Below, in pieces: positions 27,291 to 36,539 of a DNA stretch of 64,000 nt (position 1 is the stretch's first letter; each line of letters opens with the position of its first letter). A model generated the notes under the pieces. That model did not search any database. It was not told where the DNA came from and was given only the letters and a program-made list of their open reading frames with translations. The stretch comes from Microterricola viridarii (GTDB taxonomy: Bacteria > Actinomycetota > Actinomycetes > Actinomycetales > Microbacteriaceae): contig NZ_LT629742.1 in NCBI RefSeq assembly GCF_900104895.1, forward strand, positions 2,170,001 to 2,234,000. Reading direction: 5' to 3'. The position numbers and the translations under genes were made by a program.

Positions 27291-28139
27291 TTAGGGGAGC
27301 AGCCGTTCCGCCAATGCGGCCAGCGTCTCTGAAACCCCCGCATCCAGCTTATGCGCTGCCCGGGCGTCGCCCTTCGTGATGCCGCGGTTGACCACGACGA
27401 TGGGCAGGCGCCGCCGCCTGGCCTGCTCCAACAGGCGGATGCCGGAGTTGACCGTCAGCGAGGAGCCCACGACAAGCAGCATCTCGGAGCGCGCAACCAG
27501 CGCGGCCGCCTGGGCGAATCGCGCGGCCGGCACGAGCTCGCCGAAGAACACGACATCCGGCTTCAGCCGGCCACCGCAGACGGTGCACACCGGCAGCACG
27601 AAACGGTCGACCTCCTCGACGTCGGCGTCACCGTCGGGCGCGAGTCGGACGGCATCCGACTGGCCCAGCCACGGGTTGGCCGCCTCCAGCTGTTCGGCGA
27701 TGGCCTGCCGGGCGAAGACCTGCCCGCAGTCCAGGCAGCTGACGGTGTCCATCGAGCCGTGCAGCTCGACCACCCGGCCGGAGCCGGCCTGGCGGTGCAG
27801 CCCGTCGACGTTCTGGGTGACGACGCCGGTGACGAGCCCGGCGCCCTCCAGCCGCGCCAGCGTGCGGTGGCCGGCGTTCGGCCGGGCGCTGCTGAACAGC
27901 CGCCAGCCGAGGTGGCTGCCGGCCCAGTAGCGCTTGCGCTTGCCCTCGTCGCCGAGGAAGTCTTGCACCGTCATGGGCGTGCGCGTCGGCGCGCCCTCGC
28001 CGCGGTAGTCGGGGATGCCGGAGTCGGTGCTGATGCCGGCCCCACTGAGCACGGCCGTGCGTTTGCCCCGCATTAGCTCCGCCACGGCGTCGATCTGCTG
28101 CGCGGCGTCGATCTGGTTCACGCTGGCCATCTGCTGCAC
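27291..28139 (-). CDS. Sir2-family NAD-dependent protein deacylase
   Basis: A 282-residue sirtuin. GAGIST (32-37 or so), the catalytic loop TQNVDGLH, the active His in ELHGS, and the zinc ligands CLDC and CTVC are all present. Sirtuins remove acyl groups from lysine and control metabolic enzymes in Actinobacteria such as acetyl-CoA synthetase. The GTG at 28139 has AAGGAG six nt upstream; longer in-frame starts at 28178 and 28154 exist without that support. Confidence 0.9.
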   Translation of the reverse strand: MQQMASVNQIDAAQQIDAVAELMRGKRTAVLSGAGISTDSGIPDYRGEGAPTRTPMTVQDFLGDEGKRKRYWAGSHLGWRLFSSARPNAGHRTLARLEGAGLVTGVVTQNVDGLHRQAGSGRVVELHGSMDTVSCLDCGQVFARQAIAEQLEAANPWLGQSDAVRLAPDGDADVEEVDRFVLPVCTVCGGRLKPDVVFFGELVPAARFAQAAALVARSEMLLVVGSSLTVNSGIRLLEQARRRRLPIVVVNRGITKGDARAAHKLDAGVSETLAALAERLLP

Positions 28140-28216
28140 GGATTGCTCCTTCACTCGGGTTCCATCATCAACCCACATGGTTTCCAGTTTGTTTCCGAGG
28201 CTGTCAGGCTAGGGGG

Positions 28217-29038
28217 ATGCAGATCATCCCCATCACCGAATTGACCGCCGCAGGCGTGTCCGATTACGCGAAGCTCACCGACGTCGCCCTGCGCCGCGTC
28301 AGCGAGCCGGAGGGTGGTCTCTACATCGCCGAGTCGAGCAAGGTGATCGCGCGGGCGCTGCGGGCCGGCCACGTGCCGCGCTCCGTGTTGCTGCAGAAGC
28401 AGTGGTTGGCCGATGTCGAGCCGCTGCTGGCCGACTACCCGGATGTCCCCGTCTACGTGGGCGAGCCCGCCGTGCTGGAGCAGCTGACCGGCTACAACAT
28501 GCACCGGGGCGCCCTGGCCGCCATGCACCGCCCGGCGCTGGCCCCGGTCGAGGAGCTCATCCGCGACGCGCGCCGCATCGTCATCCTCGAGGACATCGTC
28601 GACCACACCAACATCGGCGCCATCTTCCGCGCGGTGGCCGGCCTCGGGGCGGATGCCGTGCTCATCACGCCGCGCTGCGCCGACCCGCTCTACCGCCGGA
28701 GCGTCAGGGTGAGCATGGGCACCGTGCTGCAGGTGCCGTGGACCAGGCTGCCGGAGTGGGACGAGGCGACGCCGCTGCTGCACTCGCTCGGCTTCCATAT
28801 CGCCGCGCTCGCGCTCTCCGACGACGCCGTCAGCCTGGAGGAGTTCGAGAAGAGCCCGCCGGAGAAGCTGGCGATCGTGCTGGGCTCGGAGGGCGACGGC
28901 CTGAGCCGTGCCGCCCTCTCCGCCGCCGACACGACGGTGACGATCCCGATGCTGCACGGCGTCGACTCGCTGAACGTGGCCGCGGCGAGCGCCGTCGCGC
29001 TCTACGCACTGCGCGTGCGCGCAGCCGATGTCGTTTAA
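28217..29038 (+). CDS. SpoU/TrmH-family RNA 2'-O-ribose methyltransferase
   Basis: A 273-residue SPOUT methyltransferase. Motif 1 VDHTNIGAIFR (about 123-133), motif 2 LGSEGDGLS and motif 3 IPMLHGVDSLNVAAASAV, which forms the knot and binds S-adenosylmethionine. The N-terminal 80 residues are a substrate-binding domain like L30e. The exact tRNA or rRNA site is unknown. A CAGGCT box lies 6 nt before the ATG. Confidence 0.92.
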   Translation: MQIIPITELTAAGVSDYAKLTDVALRRVSEPEGGLYIAESSKVIARALRAGHVPRSVLLQKQWLADVEPLLADYPDVPVYVGEPAVLEQLTGYNMHRGALAAMHRPALAPVEELIRDARRIVILEDIVDHTNIGAIFRAVAGLGADAVLITPRCADPLYRRSVRVSMGTVLQVPWTRLPEWDEATPLLHSLGFHIAALALSDDAVSLEEFEKSPPEKLAIVLGSEGDGLSRAALSAADTTVTIPMLHGVDSLNVAAASAVALYALRVRAADVV

Positions 29039-29047
29039 GCTCGTTCC

Positions 29048-30277
29048 GTGACTCTTACTCGACGCCAGGTGTACCGACGTCGTCGGCTCGTTGTCTTCAG
29101 CGTGATCGGAGTGGTGCTGATCGCCCTGCTCTCCGGGCTGATCTACAGCGTGAACGCCATCGCCGCCCCGCTCCCGGCCACCAGCGCGACGCTGGCGGAG
29201 GTCCCCACGCTCACCCAGCCGGCGAGCCCGGTGGCCTGGCCCGACTTCGGCCGCACCGCCATCGGCGCCGTCGGCACGCCCGGCCTGCTCGCGACCGCCG
29301 GCGACCAGTCCACGGGCCCGATCGCCAGTATCACCAAGATGATCACGGCGCTCGTCGTGCTCGACAAGCACCCGCTCGGCGCCGGCGAGGCCGGCCCGGA
29401 CATCGCGTACACCGAGGCCGACATCGACATCTACTGGGAGACGATCGCCGAGGACGGCTCCTCCGCCCCGGTCTCCGCCGGCATGACGCTCAGCCAGAGG
29501 CAGACGCTGACCGCCGTGCTGCTGCCCTCCGCCAACAACTACGCCCAGTCCCTCGCCATCTGGGCCTACGGCTCGATGGACGCGTACCTGGCCGCCGCGA
29601 ACGCCTGGCTGGCCGAGCAGGGCCTCACCGACACGCACGTCGTCGACGCCAGCGGGCTCTCCGCCGACAGCGTCAGCAGCCCGGCCAACCTGGTCGAGAT
29701 CGGCAAGCTGGCCCTGGCCCAGCCCGCCCTCGCCGAGATCGTCGCCATGAAGTCCGCCGAGCTGCCGACCATCGGCACCGTCGTCAACACGAACAAGCTG
29801 CTCGGCACGCACGGCGTCACGGGCATGAAGACGGGCACGACGGATGAGGCGGGCGCCTGCCTGCTCTACACCGCCGTCTCCGAGATCGACGGGCAGCAGG
29901 TGACGCTGGTCGGCGCGACGCTCGGGGCGGACACCCACTCCGAGCTGAACGACGCCGTCGCCGGTCTGCTGGACTCGACGTTCGCTGGCTTCCACACCGT
30001 CTCGCTCACCGCGGCCGGGCAGCAGTGGGCCAGCTACTCGACCGTGTGGGGCGACACCGCCACCGCGGAGAGCGCGACATCCGCCTCGATGCTGGTCTGG
30101 TCCGACACCCCGGTGGAGACCGCGCTCATCCTGCCGGACGTCTCACTGGCCGCCGACGGCACCAACCTCGGCAGCGTGACCTTCAGCTCCGGCGGTCGCA
30201 GCGCCACCGTGCCGATCACCCTGAACGGCCGTCTCGGCGATCCCGGCGTCGGCTGGAAGCTCGCCAACCCGCGCTGA
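29048..30277 (+). CDS. D-alanyl-D-alanine carboxypeptidase (PBP5-like)
   Basis: A 409-residue low-molecular-weight PBP, with an N-terminal membrane anchor (about 14-36). The SxxK motif is Ser94-Lys97 (SITK), SxN is Ser161-Asn163, and KTG starts at Lys261. It trims the terminal D-Ala of peptidoglycan stems outside the membrane. The C-terminal part (about 310-409) is a beta-rich domain. The GTG follows TAAGCT by 6 nt and lies 10 nt after the SpoU stop. Confidence 0.92.
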   Translation: MTLTRRQVYRRRRLVVFSVIGVVLIALLSGLIYSVNAIAAPLPATSATLAEVPTLTQPASPVAWPDFGRTAIGAVGTPGLLATAGDQSTGPIASITKMITALVVLDKHPLGAGEAGPDIAYTEADIDIYWETIAEDGSSAPVSAGMTLSQRQTLTAVLLPSANNYAQSLAIWAYGSMDAYLAAANAWLAEQGLTDTHVVDASGLSADSVSSPANLVEIGKLALAQPALAEIVAMKSAELPTIGTVVNTNKLLGTHGVTGMKTGTTDEAGACLLYTAVSEIDGQQVTLVGATLGADTHSELNDAVAGLLDSTFAGFHTVSLTAAGQQWASYSTVWGDTATAESATSASMLVWSDTPVETALILPDVSLAADGTNLGSVTFSSGGRSATVPITLNGRLGDPGVGWKLANPR

Positions 30278-30280
30278 GGC

Positions 30281-30613
30281 TCAGCGCGGCAGCCCGAGCA
30301 CGACGAGCATGCCGAACGCGATCACGAGCACGGCGCCCGGTGACGCGATCAGCTTGAGCTTGAGGTTCTTCGTCCAGGGCGTGAGCAGCAGGATGACGGT
30401 GCACACCGTCACGGCGATCGCGAAGGTCACGACAATCATCCAGACGTCAGGCTCGAAGGGGTACGCGCCGGCGCAACCGAACACCCCGCACATCTGGAAG
30501 CGCTGCAGAAGCGCATTCCAGTAGAGGATGTAACCGACCACGGGCAGCGCCCAGAGCAGGTTCAGCATCCTCAGCGTCGCGACGCCCTCGCGGTCTCCCG
30601 ACTGTTCCGGCAC
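30281..30613 (-). CDS. Small membrane protein, unknown
   Basis: A 110-residue protein with three likely membrane helices (about 15-32, 45-70, 80-105). Short Cys-containing loop CGVFGCAG after the first helix. No family is recognised. The GTG at 30613 is preceded by AGAAGG and its first base overlaps the TAG of the SGNH gene, so it is co-transcribed with it. An ATG 15 codons later is also possible. Confidence 0.7.
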   Translation of the reverse strand: MPEQSGDREGVATLRMLNLLWALPVVGYILYWNALLQRFQMCGVFGCAGAYPFEPDVWMIVVTFAIAVTVCTVILLLTPWTKNLKLKLIASPGAVLVIAFGMLVVLGLPR

Positions 30614-31506
30614 TACCGGCCTTCTGGCCGTTCTGTCTGGAACGGGCCAGCATCCGGCCGCTTGGCGGACACGAGGTCGCCGGAGGACTGGTGCCGCACC
30701 CGGCGGAGCACCCAGGGCACCAGGTACTCGCGCGCCCAGCTGAGGTCCTCGCCCCTGGCCTCCCGCCAGCTCAATGCCGGGGCGGGTTCCGGCTGCGAGG
30801 GCTTGAGGTCGTTCGGCACGTTGAGGGCCGCCAGCACCAGGCGCGCAATCTCGTGGTGGCCGAGCGGGTTCAGGTGCAGCCGGTCCGGCGCCCAATAGCG
30901 GGTGTCCTGGATCTCCTTCAGCGGCCACTGGTCGGCGACGATGCAGTCGTACTTTGCGGCGATGGCGCGCAGGTTCTCGTTGTAGATGGCGACCTTGCCG
31001 CGGATGCCGCGGAACACGGGGGAGAAGCCGACATCCGTCGCCGTGAACAGCACGACCGTCGCGTTGTCCCGGCTGAGCCGGGCGATCGCCTGCTCGACCA
31101 GCGCGGAGACGGCATCCGGGTCGCTGCCCGGCCGGATGACGTCGTTGCCGCCGCCAGAGATCGTGATGAGGTCCGGATGCAGGGCGAGCGCCTGGTCGAC
31201 CTGCTCGTCGAGGATCTGTTGGATCAGCTTGCCGCGCACCGCCAGATTGGCGTAGGCGAAGTCGTCGGTGCCGTCGCTCAGCACCTCGGCGACGCGGTCG
31301 GCCCAGCCGCGGTAGCCGCCGGGCGCGCTCGGCTCCGGGTCGCCGATGCCCTCGGTGAAGGAGTCGCCGACGGCGACGTAGCGCTGCCACGGGTGCACGG
31401 GCCACGGGGTGCCCGCATCGGGCGCGTCGCCCTGTGGCTTCGCCTGCTCGCGGCGCCGCGAGAGTCGAAACCACAGTCCGGTGTGCTTAGCGGTGTCTTC
31501 AGCCAT
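30613..31506 (-). CDS. SGNH/GDSL-family hydrolase
   Basis: A 297-residue SGNH hydrolase. Block I GDSFTEG (47-53, nucleophile Ser), the Gly/Asn blocks with GGGND, and block V DRLHLNPLGHHE with the catalytic Asp and His. There is no signal peptide, so it is cytoplasmic or unconventionally exported. Likely an esterase or lipase-like enzyme, substrate unknown. The ATG follows TACATT by 6 nt, divergent from the helicase gene. Confidence 0.88.
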   Translation of the reverse strand: MAEDTAKHTGLWFRLSRRREQAKPQGDAPDAGTPWPVHPWQRYVAVGDSFTEGIGDPEPSAPGGYRGWADRVAEVLSDGTDDFAYANLAVRGKLIQQILDEQVDQALALHPDLITISGGGNDVIRPGSDPDAVSALVEQAIARLSRDNATVVLFTATDVGFSPVFRGIRGKVAIYNENLRAIAAKYDCIVADQWPLKEIQDTRYWAPDRLHLNPLGHHEIARLVLAALNVPNDLKPSQPEPAPALSWREARGEDLSWAREYLVPWVLRRVRHQSSGDLVSAKRPDAGPFQTERPEGR

Positions 31507-31545
31507 GACACCAATGTAATCGGGGAGCGGCTAAACTGGGGCCAG
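31507..31545. promoter_or_regulatory. Compact divergent promoters of SGNH and helicase genes
   Basis: TACATT (complement of 31513-31518) and TAAACT (31532-31537) face away from each other in a 39-bp gap, 6 and 8 nt from the start codons. The two promoters must share or exclude each other's -35 regions. Confidence 0.55.
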
Positions 31546-33360
31546 ATGAATACTCCGCTCGGCCCCCACCCCCATCCGGGAACCTCGGCCGCAGAGAACC
31601 TCTCGCCGTCGTTCCCCGAACGTGCCGCTTGGGGTACCGCCAGCAAGCTGCGAGCCTGGCAGGCCGAGGCACTGGAAAAGTACTTCGACACCATGCCCCG
31701 CGACTTCCTCGCAGCGGCAACGCCGGGCGCAGGCAAGACGACCTTCGCTCTGCGCCTCGCCGCGGAGCTCCGCGGCCGCCGCGAGGTCGACACGATCATC
31801 GTCGTCGCCCCGACCGAGCACCTGAAGAAGCAGTGGGCGGAGGCTGCGGCCCGCGTCGGCATCCGGCTCGACCCCGAGTTCAAGAATGCGCACGGTCGCT
31901 TCGGCAAGCACTACCACGGCATCGCGGTCACCTATGCGGCGGTCGCCGTGCGCGCGTCGCTCTACCGCGACATCACCCTGAGCAACCGCACCCTGGTGAT
32001 CCTCGACGAGGTGCACCACGGCGGCGACGCGCTGAGCTGGGGCGACGCCATCCGCGAGGCCTTCGGCAACGCCACCAAGCGCCTGTCGCTGACCGGGACC
32101 CCGTTCCGCTCTGACACCGCGCCCATCCCGTTCGTCGAGTACGCGCCGGACAACCAGGGCATCCGCACCTCCATCACCGACTACAACTACGGCTACGGCC
32201 GCGCCCTCGAAGACGGCGTCGTCCGCCCCGTCCTGTTCATGGTCTACGCCGGCCACATGCGCTGGCGCACCAAGACCGGCGACGAGATGGAGGCCAAGCT
32301 CGGCGAGGACAACACCAAGGACATCACCTCCCAGGCGTGGCGGACTGCGCTCGACCCGGCCGGGGAGTGGATCCCCTCCGTGCTGCAGGCCGCCGACAAG
32401 CGGCTCACCGAGGTGCGTCAGGGCATCCCGGATGCCGGTGGGCTGGTGCTGGCCACCGACCACTTCGCGGCCAAGGCCTATGCCGTCGTCCTCGAGGAGA
32501 TCACCGGACAGCCGGTCACCCTCGTGCTCTCTGACGACAAGGAGGCGTCGGACAACATCGACACCTTCTCCGCCGGCACCAGCCGCTGGATGGTCGCCGT
32601 GCGCATGGTGTCGGAGGGCGTGGACGTGCCCCGCCTCGCCGTCGGCGTCTACGCCACCTCCTCCTCGACCCCGCTGTTCTTCGCCCAGGCGATAGGCCGC
32701 TTCGTGCGCGCCCGCCGCCGCGGCGAGACGGCATCCGTCTTCCTGCCCAACGTGCCGCAGCTGATGGCACTCGGCTCGCAGATGGAGCTGGAGCGCGACC
32801 ACGCGCTGGACCGGATCAGCACCGAGGAAGACGGTGACATCTACAACCCGGAAGATGCCATGGTCGCCGCGGCGAACAAGGACGACAAGGCGTCGGAGGC
32901 GCTGACCAGCGAGTTCAGCTTCCAGGCCATCGGCTCGGCCGCCACCTTCGACCGGGTGCTCTTCGACGGCCACGAGTTCGGCACACTGGCCGAGCCCGGC
33001 AGCGACGAGGAGTACGACTTCATCGGCATCCCCGGCCTGCTGGAGCCGGAGCAGGTGAGCGACCTGCTGCGCCAGCGCCAGGCCAAGCAGGCCAGGCGCC
33101 AGGCCGAGCGGCAGAAGAACCGCCCGGCCGAGGAGATCGCCGCGGAGACCCCGCAGGCCCTCTACCGCACGCTCAAGGAGCAGCGCACGCTGCTCAACAG
33201 CCTGGTCGGCATGTGGGCCAAGATGACGGGTGAGGCGCATGGCCAGGTGCACTCAGAGCTGCGCCGGATCTGCGGCGGCCCCGCCGTCGCTCAAGCCAGC
33301 GTCACCCAGCTGCAGTCACGCATTCAGTTGCTCCGCAAGCGGCTCGGCAGCACCCACTAG
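31546..33360 (+). CDS. Superfamily 2 DEAD/DEAH-box helicase
   Basis: A 604-residue SF2 helicase. Walker A TPGAGKTT (59-66), DEVHH box (154-158), motif III LTGTPFRSD (about 180) and motif VI QAIGRFVRARR (about 382). The C-terminal quarter is charged and partly coiled (QRQAKQARRQAERQ). This protein is found widely in Actinobacteria and resembles the XPB/restriction-type DNA helicases, but its cellular role is not established. The 3' end overlaps the convergent sulfur enzyme gene by 45 bp. Confidence 0.9.
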   Translation: MNTPLGPHPHPGTSAAENLSPSFPERAAWGTASKLRAWQAEALEKYFDTMPRDFLAAATPGAGKTTFALRLAAELRGRREVDTIIVVAPTEHLKKQWAEAAARVGIRLDPEFKNAHGRFGKHYHGIAVTYAAVAVRASLYRDITLSNRTLVILDEVHHGGDALSWGDAIREAFGNATKRLSLTGTPFRSDTAPIPFVEYAPDNQGIRTSITDYNYGYGRALEDGVVRPVLFMVYAGHMRWRTKTGDEMEAKLGEDNTKDITSQAWRTALDPAGEWIPSVLQAADKRLTEVRQGIPDAGGLVLATDHFAAKAYAVVLEEITGQPVTLVLSDDKEASDNIDTFSAGTSRWMVAVRMVSEGVDVPRLAVGVYATSSSTPLFFAQAIGRFVRARRRGETASVFLPNVPQLMALGSQMELERDHALDRISTEEDGDIYNPEDAMVAAANKDDKASEALTSEFSFQAIGSAATFDRVLFDGHEFGTLAEPGSDEEYDFIGIPGLLEPEQVSDLLRQRQAKQARRQAERQKNRPAEEIAAETPQALYRTLKEQRTLLNSLVGMWAKMTGEAHGQVHSELRRICGGPAVAQASVTQLQSRIQLLRKRLGSTH

Positions 33361-34584
33361 GGCGTCGGCCGCGAGGGCCTTGTCCGCCAGAACGGCGTCC
33401 AGCGCCGCCAGGATGTCGGCCGCCAGGTCGTCAACGTGCTCGAGGCCGATGCTCAGGCGCACCACGGCCGCGTTCGGCTTCGCGCTGGCCACCACCGGGC
33501 GGTGCGTCAGCGACGCCGGGTGCTGCACCAGCGAGTCGACGCCGCCGAGCGAGACGGCGTGCGTGATCAGCAGACAGGACTCGGTGAACCGGGCGGCCGC
33601 GTCGTAGCCGCCGGCCAGCTCGATCGCGATCAGCGAGCCGGGGCCGTGCAGTTGGCGGCCGAGCAGGCCCTGCGGGTCCTGGCCGGGCAGCGCGGGGTAG
33701 TGCACCCGGCTGAGCGCCGGGTGCCCGTCCAGCAGGGCGGCGAGCTGCATTGCGGTCTGTTGCTGTGCGCGCACCCGCACGGGCAGGGTGCGGATGCCGC
33801 GGTGCAGCAGGTATCCGGCGAAGGGGTTCAGCAGGCCGCCGGTCAGGGCCCGCACCTGGCGGAGCCTGGTCACCCACTCGGTGCTGGTGGCGACCACGCC
33901 ACCCATCACGTCGCCGTGCCCGCCGAGGTACTTGGTGGCGCTGTGCAGCACCAGCGTGGCGCCGTGCAGGGCCGGCTGCTGCAGCACCGGGGTGGCGAAG
34001 GTGTTGTCGACGAGCACCGGCACCTCGCCGGCGGCCGCGCACACGGCGGCGATGTCGAGCAGCTCAAGCGTCGGGTTCGCCGGCGTCTCGATCACGACGA
34101 GGCCGGTCTCCGGGGTGATCGCCGCAGAGATGCCGTCCGGCTGCACCCAGGCGACCGTGGTGCCGAGCAGGCCGGTGGCCAGCACGTGGTCCGTGCCGCC
34201 GTACAGCGGGCGCACGGCGACGATGTGCGGCCGGCCGGCCGCGGCGGTCGCCAGCAGGCAGGCGGCGAGCGCCGCCATGCCGGTTGCGAAGGCGACGGCG
34301 CCGTCCGTCCGCTCCAGCGCGGCCAGGCTGTCCTCGAAGCGGGCGACGCCCGGCTGCCAGAGCCGTTGGTAGACGGCAGAGGCGCCGGGTTCGAGGTCGC
34401 CGCCCGTGGCGAGGTTCTCGTAGCTGTCACCGCCGCTCTCGACATCCGTCAGCGGGTTCGTCGTCGACAGGTCGATGGTGGGCACGTGCGAGCCGGACTC
34501 GCGCACCCCGTCCATCCCGCCGTGCACGGCGATCGTCTCGAGGCGGTGACCGGGGGAATCGTTGTGAGACATCAGTGGCTCCAT
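33316..34584 (-). CDS. Cys/Met metabolism PLP-dependent enzyme (methionine gamma-lyase/cystathionine gamma-synthase-like)
   Basis: A 422-residue enzyme of the transsulfuration family. The PLP Lys is in SATKYLGGHGD, TPANPTLELLDI and VDNTFATPVLQQP are typical, and GSFGGVxSL-like SLGGVDSLVQHP near the end fits gamma-elimination enzymes. It could be a methionine gamma-lyase, cystathionine gamma-lyase or gamma-synthase; the divergent Lrp-type regulator favours degradation of an amino acid. ATG 34584 follows TACGTT by 6 nt; an ATG at 34572 is also possible. Confidence 0.88.
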   Translation of the reverse strand: MEPLMSHNDSPGHRLETIAVHGGMDGVRESGSHVPTIDLSTTNPLTDVESGGDSYENLATGGDLEPGASAVYQRLWQPGVARFEDSLAALERTDGAVAFATGMAALAACLLATAAAGRPHIVAVRPLYGGTDHVLATGLLGTTVAWVQPDGISAAITPETGLVVIETPANPTLELLDIAAVCAAAGEVPVLVDNTFATPVLQQPALHGATLVLHSATKYLGGHGDVMGGVVATSTEWVTRLRQVRALTGGLLNPFAGYLLHRGIRTLPVRVRAQQQTAMQLAALLDGHPALSRVHYPALPGQDPQGLLGRQLHGPGSLIAIELAGGYDAAARFTESCLLITHAVSLGGVDSLVQHPASLTHRPVVASAKPNAAVVRLSIGLEHVDDLAADILAALDAVLADKALAADALVGAAEPLAEQLNA

Positions 34585-34691
34585 GCCTCGAACGTAGTTG
34601 AAGCTGTCAAAGCACCTCAAGGGTGTCAAGGATCCTGTCGAGAGTGCTGCTATTCTTGAAAGGTTCTTCACAAAGAAAGCAGGACTGCCCC
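34585..34691. promoter_or_regulatory. Control region between PLP enzyme and Lrp regulator genes
   Basis: For the enzyme gene (minus) the -10 box is TACGTT and a TTGAGG -35 box lies 18 bp further away. TGTCAA occurs at 34605-34610 and 34624-34629, a 19-bp step, and AT-rich words (CTTGAAAGGTTCTTCA) follow. These are plausible sites for the adjacent Lrp/AsnC protein. Confidence 0.45.
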
Positions 34692-35174
34692 GTGGATTCG
34701 AAGAAGGCCGATCTCGATCGCGTCGACCGTGCGCTGTTGCGCGCACTCTCGGCCAATGCCAGGGCCTCCGGGGCCGCGCTGGCCGCAGAGGTCGGAGTCG
34801 CCGAGTCGACGGTGTCGCTGCGGCTGCGCCGCCTGCAGGCGCTCGGCTACATCCGCGGCTTCCGGGTCGACATCGACCTGGCCGCGCTCGGCGCCTCGCT
34901 GCAGGCGCTCATCTCGGTGCGCCTGGTCAAGCACGCCCGCGGCGAGATCGACTCCTTCCGGGATTCCGCCCCGCACCTGCCCGGCGTGATCGGCCTGTTC
35001 CACATGGCCGGAGCCGACGACTACCTGCTGCACGTGGCCGCCCACGACGCCTCCGAGCTGCGCGACTTCGTGCTCACCCACCTGACCGGGCATCCGGCCG
35101 TGGCGCACACCGAGACGAACCTCATCTTCGAGCACGCCGACGGCGACGGCTGGCACGAGCTGGTCAAGGAGTAG
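34692..35174 (+). CDS. Lrp/AsnC-family transcriptional regulator
   Basis: A 160-residue regulator: N-terminal helix-turn-helix (LAAEVGVAESTVSLRLRRLQ, about 29-48) and a C-terminal RAM ligand domain (about 70-150). Such proteins sense amino acids and often control the divergently encoded catabolic gene. GTG 34692 has AGGA upstream; the longer frame from 34623 lacks support. The 3' end overlaps the convergent metallo-hydrolase gene by 11 bp. Confidence 0.91.
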   Translation: MDSKKADLDRVDRALLRALSANARASGAALAAEVGVAESTVSLRLRRLQALGYIRGFRVDIDLAALGASLQALISVRLVKHARGEIDSFRDSAPHLPGVIGLFHMAGADDYLLHVAAHDASELRDFVLTHLTGHPAVAHTETNLIFEHADGDGWHELVKE

Positions 35175-35826
35175 GCGGCCGCTCCAACTCCGCCGCCTGG
35201 GCCAGCACGAACGCCCGGTCGACCACCCGGCCGTGTCCAGGCACGACGCGCTCGTCCGGGCCGACCATGTCGGCCAGGGTGCGCAGCGCGTGCGGCCAGT
35301 CCTGCGGGAACGCGTCCGGGCCGGCCTGCGGAGGCCCGGACTCCTCGATCACGTCGCCGACGATCCAGCAGCCGGCATCCGGCACGTGCACGACCAGGTC
35401 GGTGTCCGTGTGCCCCGGCGGCAGGGTGACCAGCCGCACCGTGCGCCCGCCGAGGTCCAGTTCGAGCGGCCCGTCGACGCTCACCTGGGGCGGGGTCAGC
35501 ACGACATCCGGCCGGCCGGCCAGCTCCGCGGCCTCGTAGTCGCGGAAGTGCACCGCGATGCGGTGGTGGCCGTAGATCGTCGCCGTCGGGGCGAACAGCT
35601 GGTTGCCGAAGGTGTGGTCGTAGTGCGCATGCGTGTTCACCACCCAGCGGATGCCGCCCTGCCCCAGCGTTGCGGCATCCGCCACGATCTCGGCGGCCTC
35701 GCCCGGCCCGCAGCGGGTGTCGACCAGCAGCAGGCCGTCATCGCCGCGCACGAGGCAGATGGACACGTCCAGCGGCTGGTAGCGCGCCTGCCAGACGCCG
35801 TCGGCGACCTCTGCCCATTCGGCCAT
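35164..35826 (-). CDS. Metallo-beta-lactamase-fold hydrolase
   Basis: A 220-residue MBL-fold protein. THAHYDH (about 65-71) is the HxHxDH metal motif, further ligands are in PPGHTDTD and VGDVIE, and the last His is in VPGHG. These enzymes may be thioesterases, lactonases or glyoxalase II-like; no specific assignment. ATG after TAGGCT by 6 nt. Confidence 0.88.
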   Translation of the reverse strand: MAEWAEVADGVWQARYQPLDVSICLVRGDDGLLLVDTRCGPGEAAEIVADAATLGQGGIRWVVNTHAHYDHTFGNQLFAPTATIYGHHRIAVHFRDYEAAELAGRPDVVLTPPQVSVDGPLELDLGGRTVRLVTLPPGHTDTDLVVHVPDAGCWIVGDVIEESGPPQAGPDAFPQDWPHALRTLADMVGPDERVVPGHGRVVDRAFVLAQAAELERPPTP

Positions 35827-35886
35827 GGGGCGAGCCTAATCCTCCGCGCCTATCCCGACGCGGCATGCCGCGCGTAGCATCGAGCC
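35827..35886. promoter_or_regulatory. Divergent promoter with a 14-bp perfect palindrome
   Basis: CGCGGCATGCCGCG (35859-35872) is a perfect palindrome just upstream of the plus-strand -10 box TAGCAT (35875-35880). The minus-strand -10 box is TAGGCT (complement of 35833-35838). The palindrome could be an operator covering the spacer. Confidence 0.5.
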
Positions 35887-36387
35887 ATGTTGGCCGAGTG
35901 GTCCGGGTTCTTCGTCGCCGCCGCCGGGGCGTGCGCCGCCCTCGGCGGCCTCATCATCGTCGCCGCCTCGGTGAGCGTCACCGAGATGATCGCCATCCCG
36001 GGCATGGCCTCCCGGGCGGGAGTCGCCATCGCCCTCCTCGTCGCTTCGACGATCATCGCGCTGGCCGCGCTGATGCCCGGCCTGACAGCCGGCGGCTTCG
36101 GCTGGCTGGTCCTTCTGGCCGGCGGCATCGCGCTGGGCCTCGCCCTCGAGTCGCTGTGGCGGTTGGTGCGCACCCGGCAGCCAGGAGCCCGGGAGCACCG
36201 CGGGCTCGGGGAGTCGATCGCGAAGGGCAGCATCGGGGTGCTTCCGAGCGCCGCGTTCTGTGTCGCCGGAGTGCTCCTGGTGCTCGGCGATGCAGCGGGC
36301 GCGTACTGGATCGCGGCGGGCATCCTGCTCGCCATCTTCTCCGCCGTCGTCTCGGCGTGGGTGGTCCTGGTCGAGATCCGGCGCTGA
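35887..36387 (+). CDS. Integral membrane protein, unknown
   Basis: A 166-residue protein with about five hydrophobic helices (7-30, 42-62, 70-90, 113-132, 138-160) and short loops. Sequence VAASVSVTEMIAIPGMASRAGVAIAL has no recognised motif. It stands alone and leaderless-type initiation (TAGCAT, 6 nt) is likely. Confidence 0.75.
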   Translation: MLAEWSGFFVAAAGACAALGGLIIVAASVSVTEMIAIPGMASRAGVAIALLVASTIIALAALMPGLTAGGFGWLVLLAGGIALGLALESLWRLVRTRQPGAREHRGLGESIAKGSIGVLPSAAFCVAGVLLVLGDAAGAYWIAAGILLAIFSAVVSAWVVLVEIRR

Positions 36388-36539
36388 TTCCGGCGGTGTT
36401 CGGGGGCCCGAAATGCTGTCAATCACGGCGAATCGGGGGCTCGGCGGCATCCGGATCGGTAGCGTGTACAGCGGACGCTCAGGGTCGCGCGACCACATCG
36501 TTCCCGCACCAGCGCCAGGCCACCAGGAGTTCCACCCCC

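Noticed and set aside
30691-31545. Extra N-terminal part of the helicase frame
   Set aside because: It runs antisense to the SGNH gene. The ATG at 31546 is right after a TAAACT box and similarity starts there.
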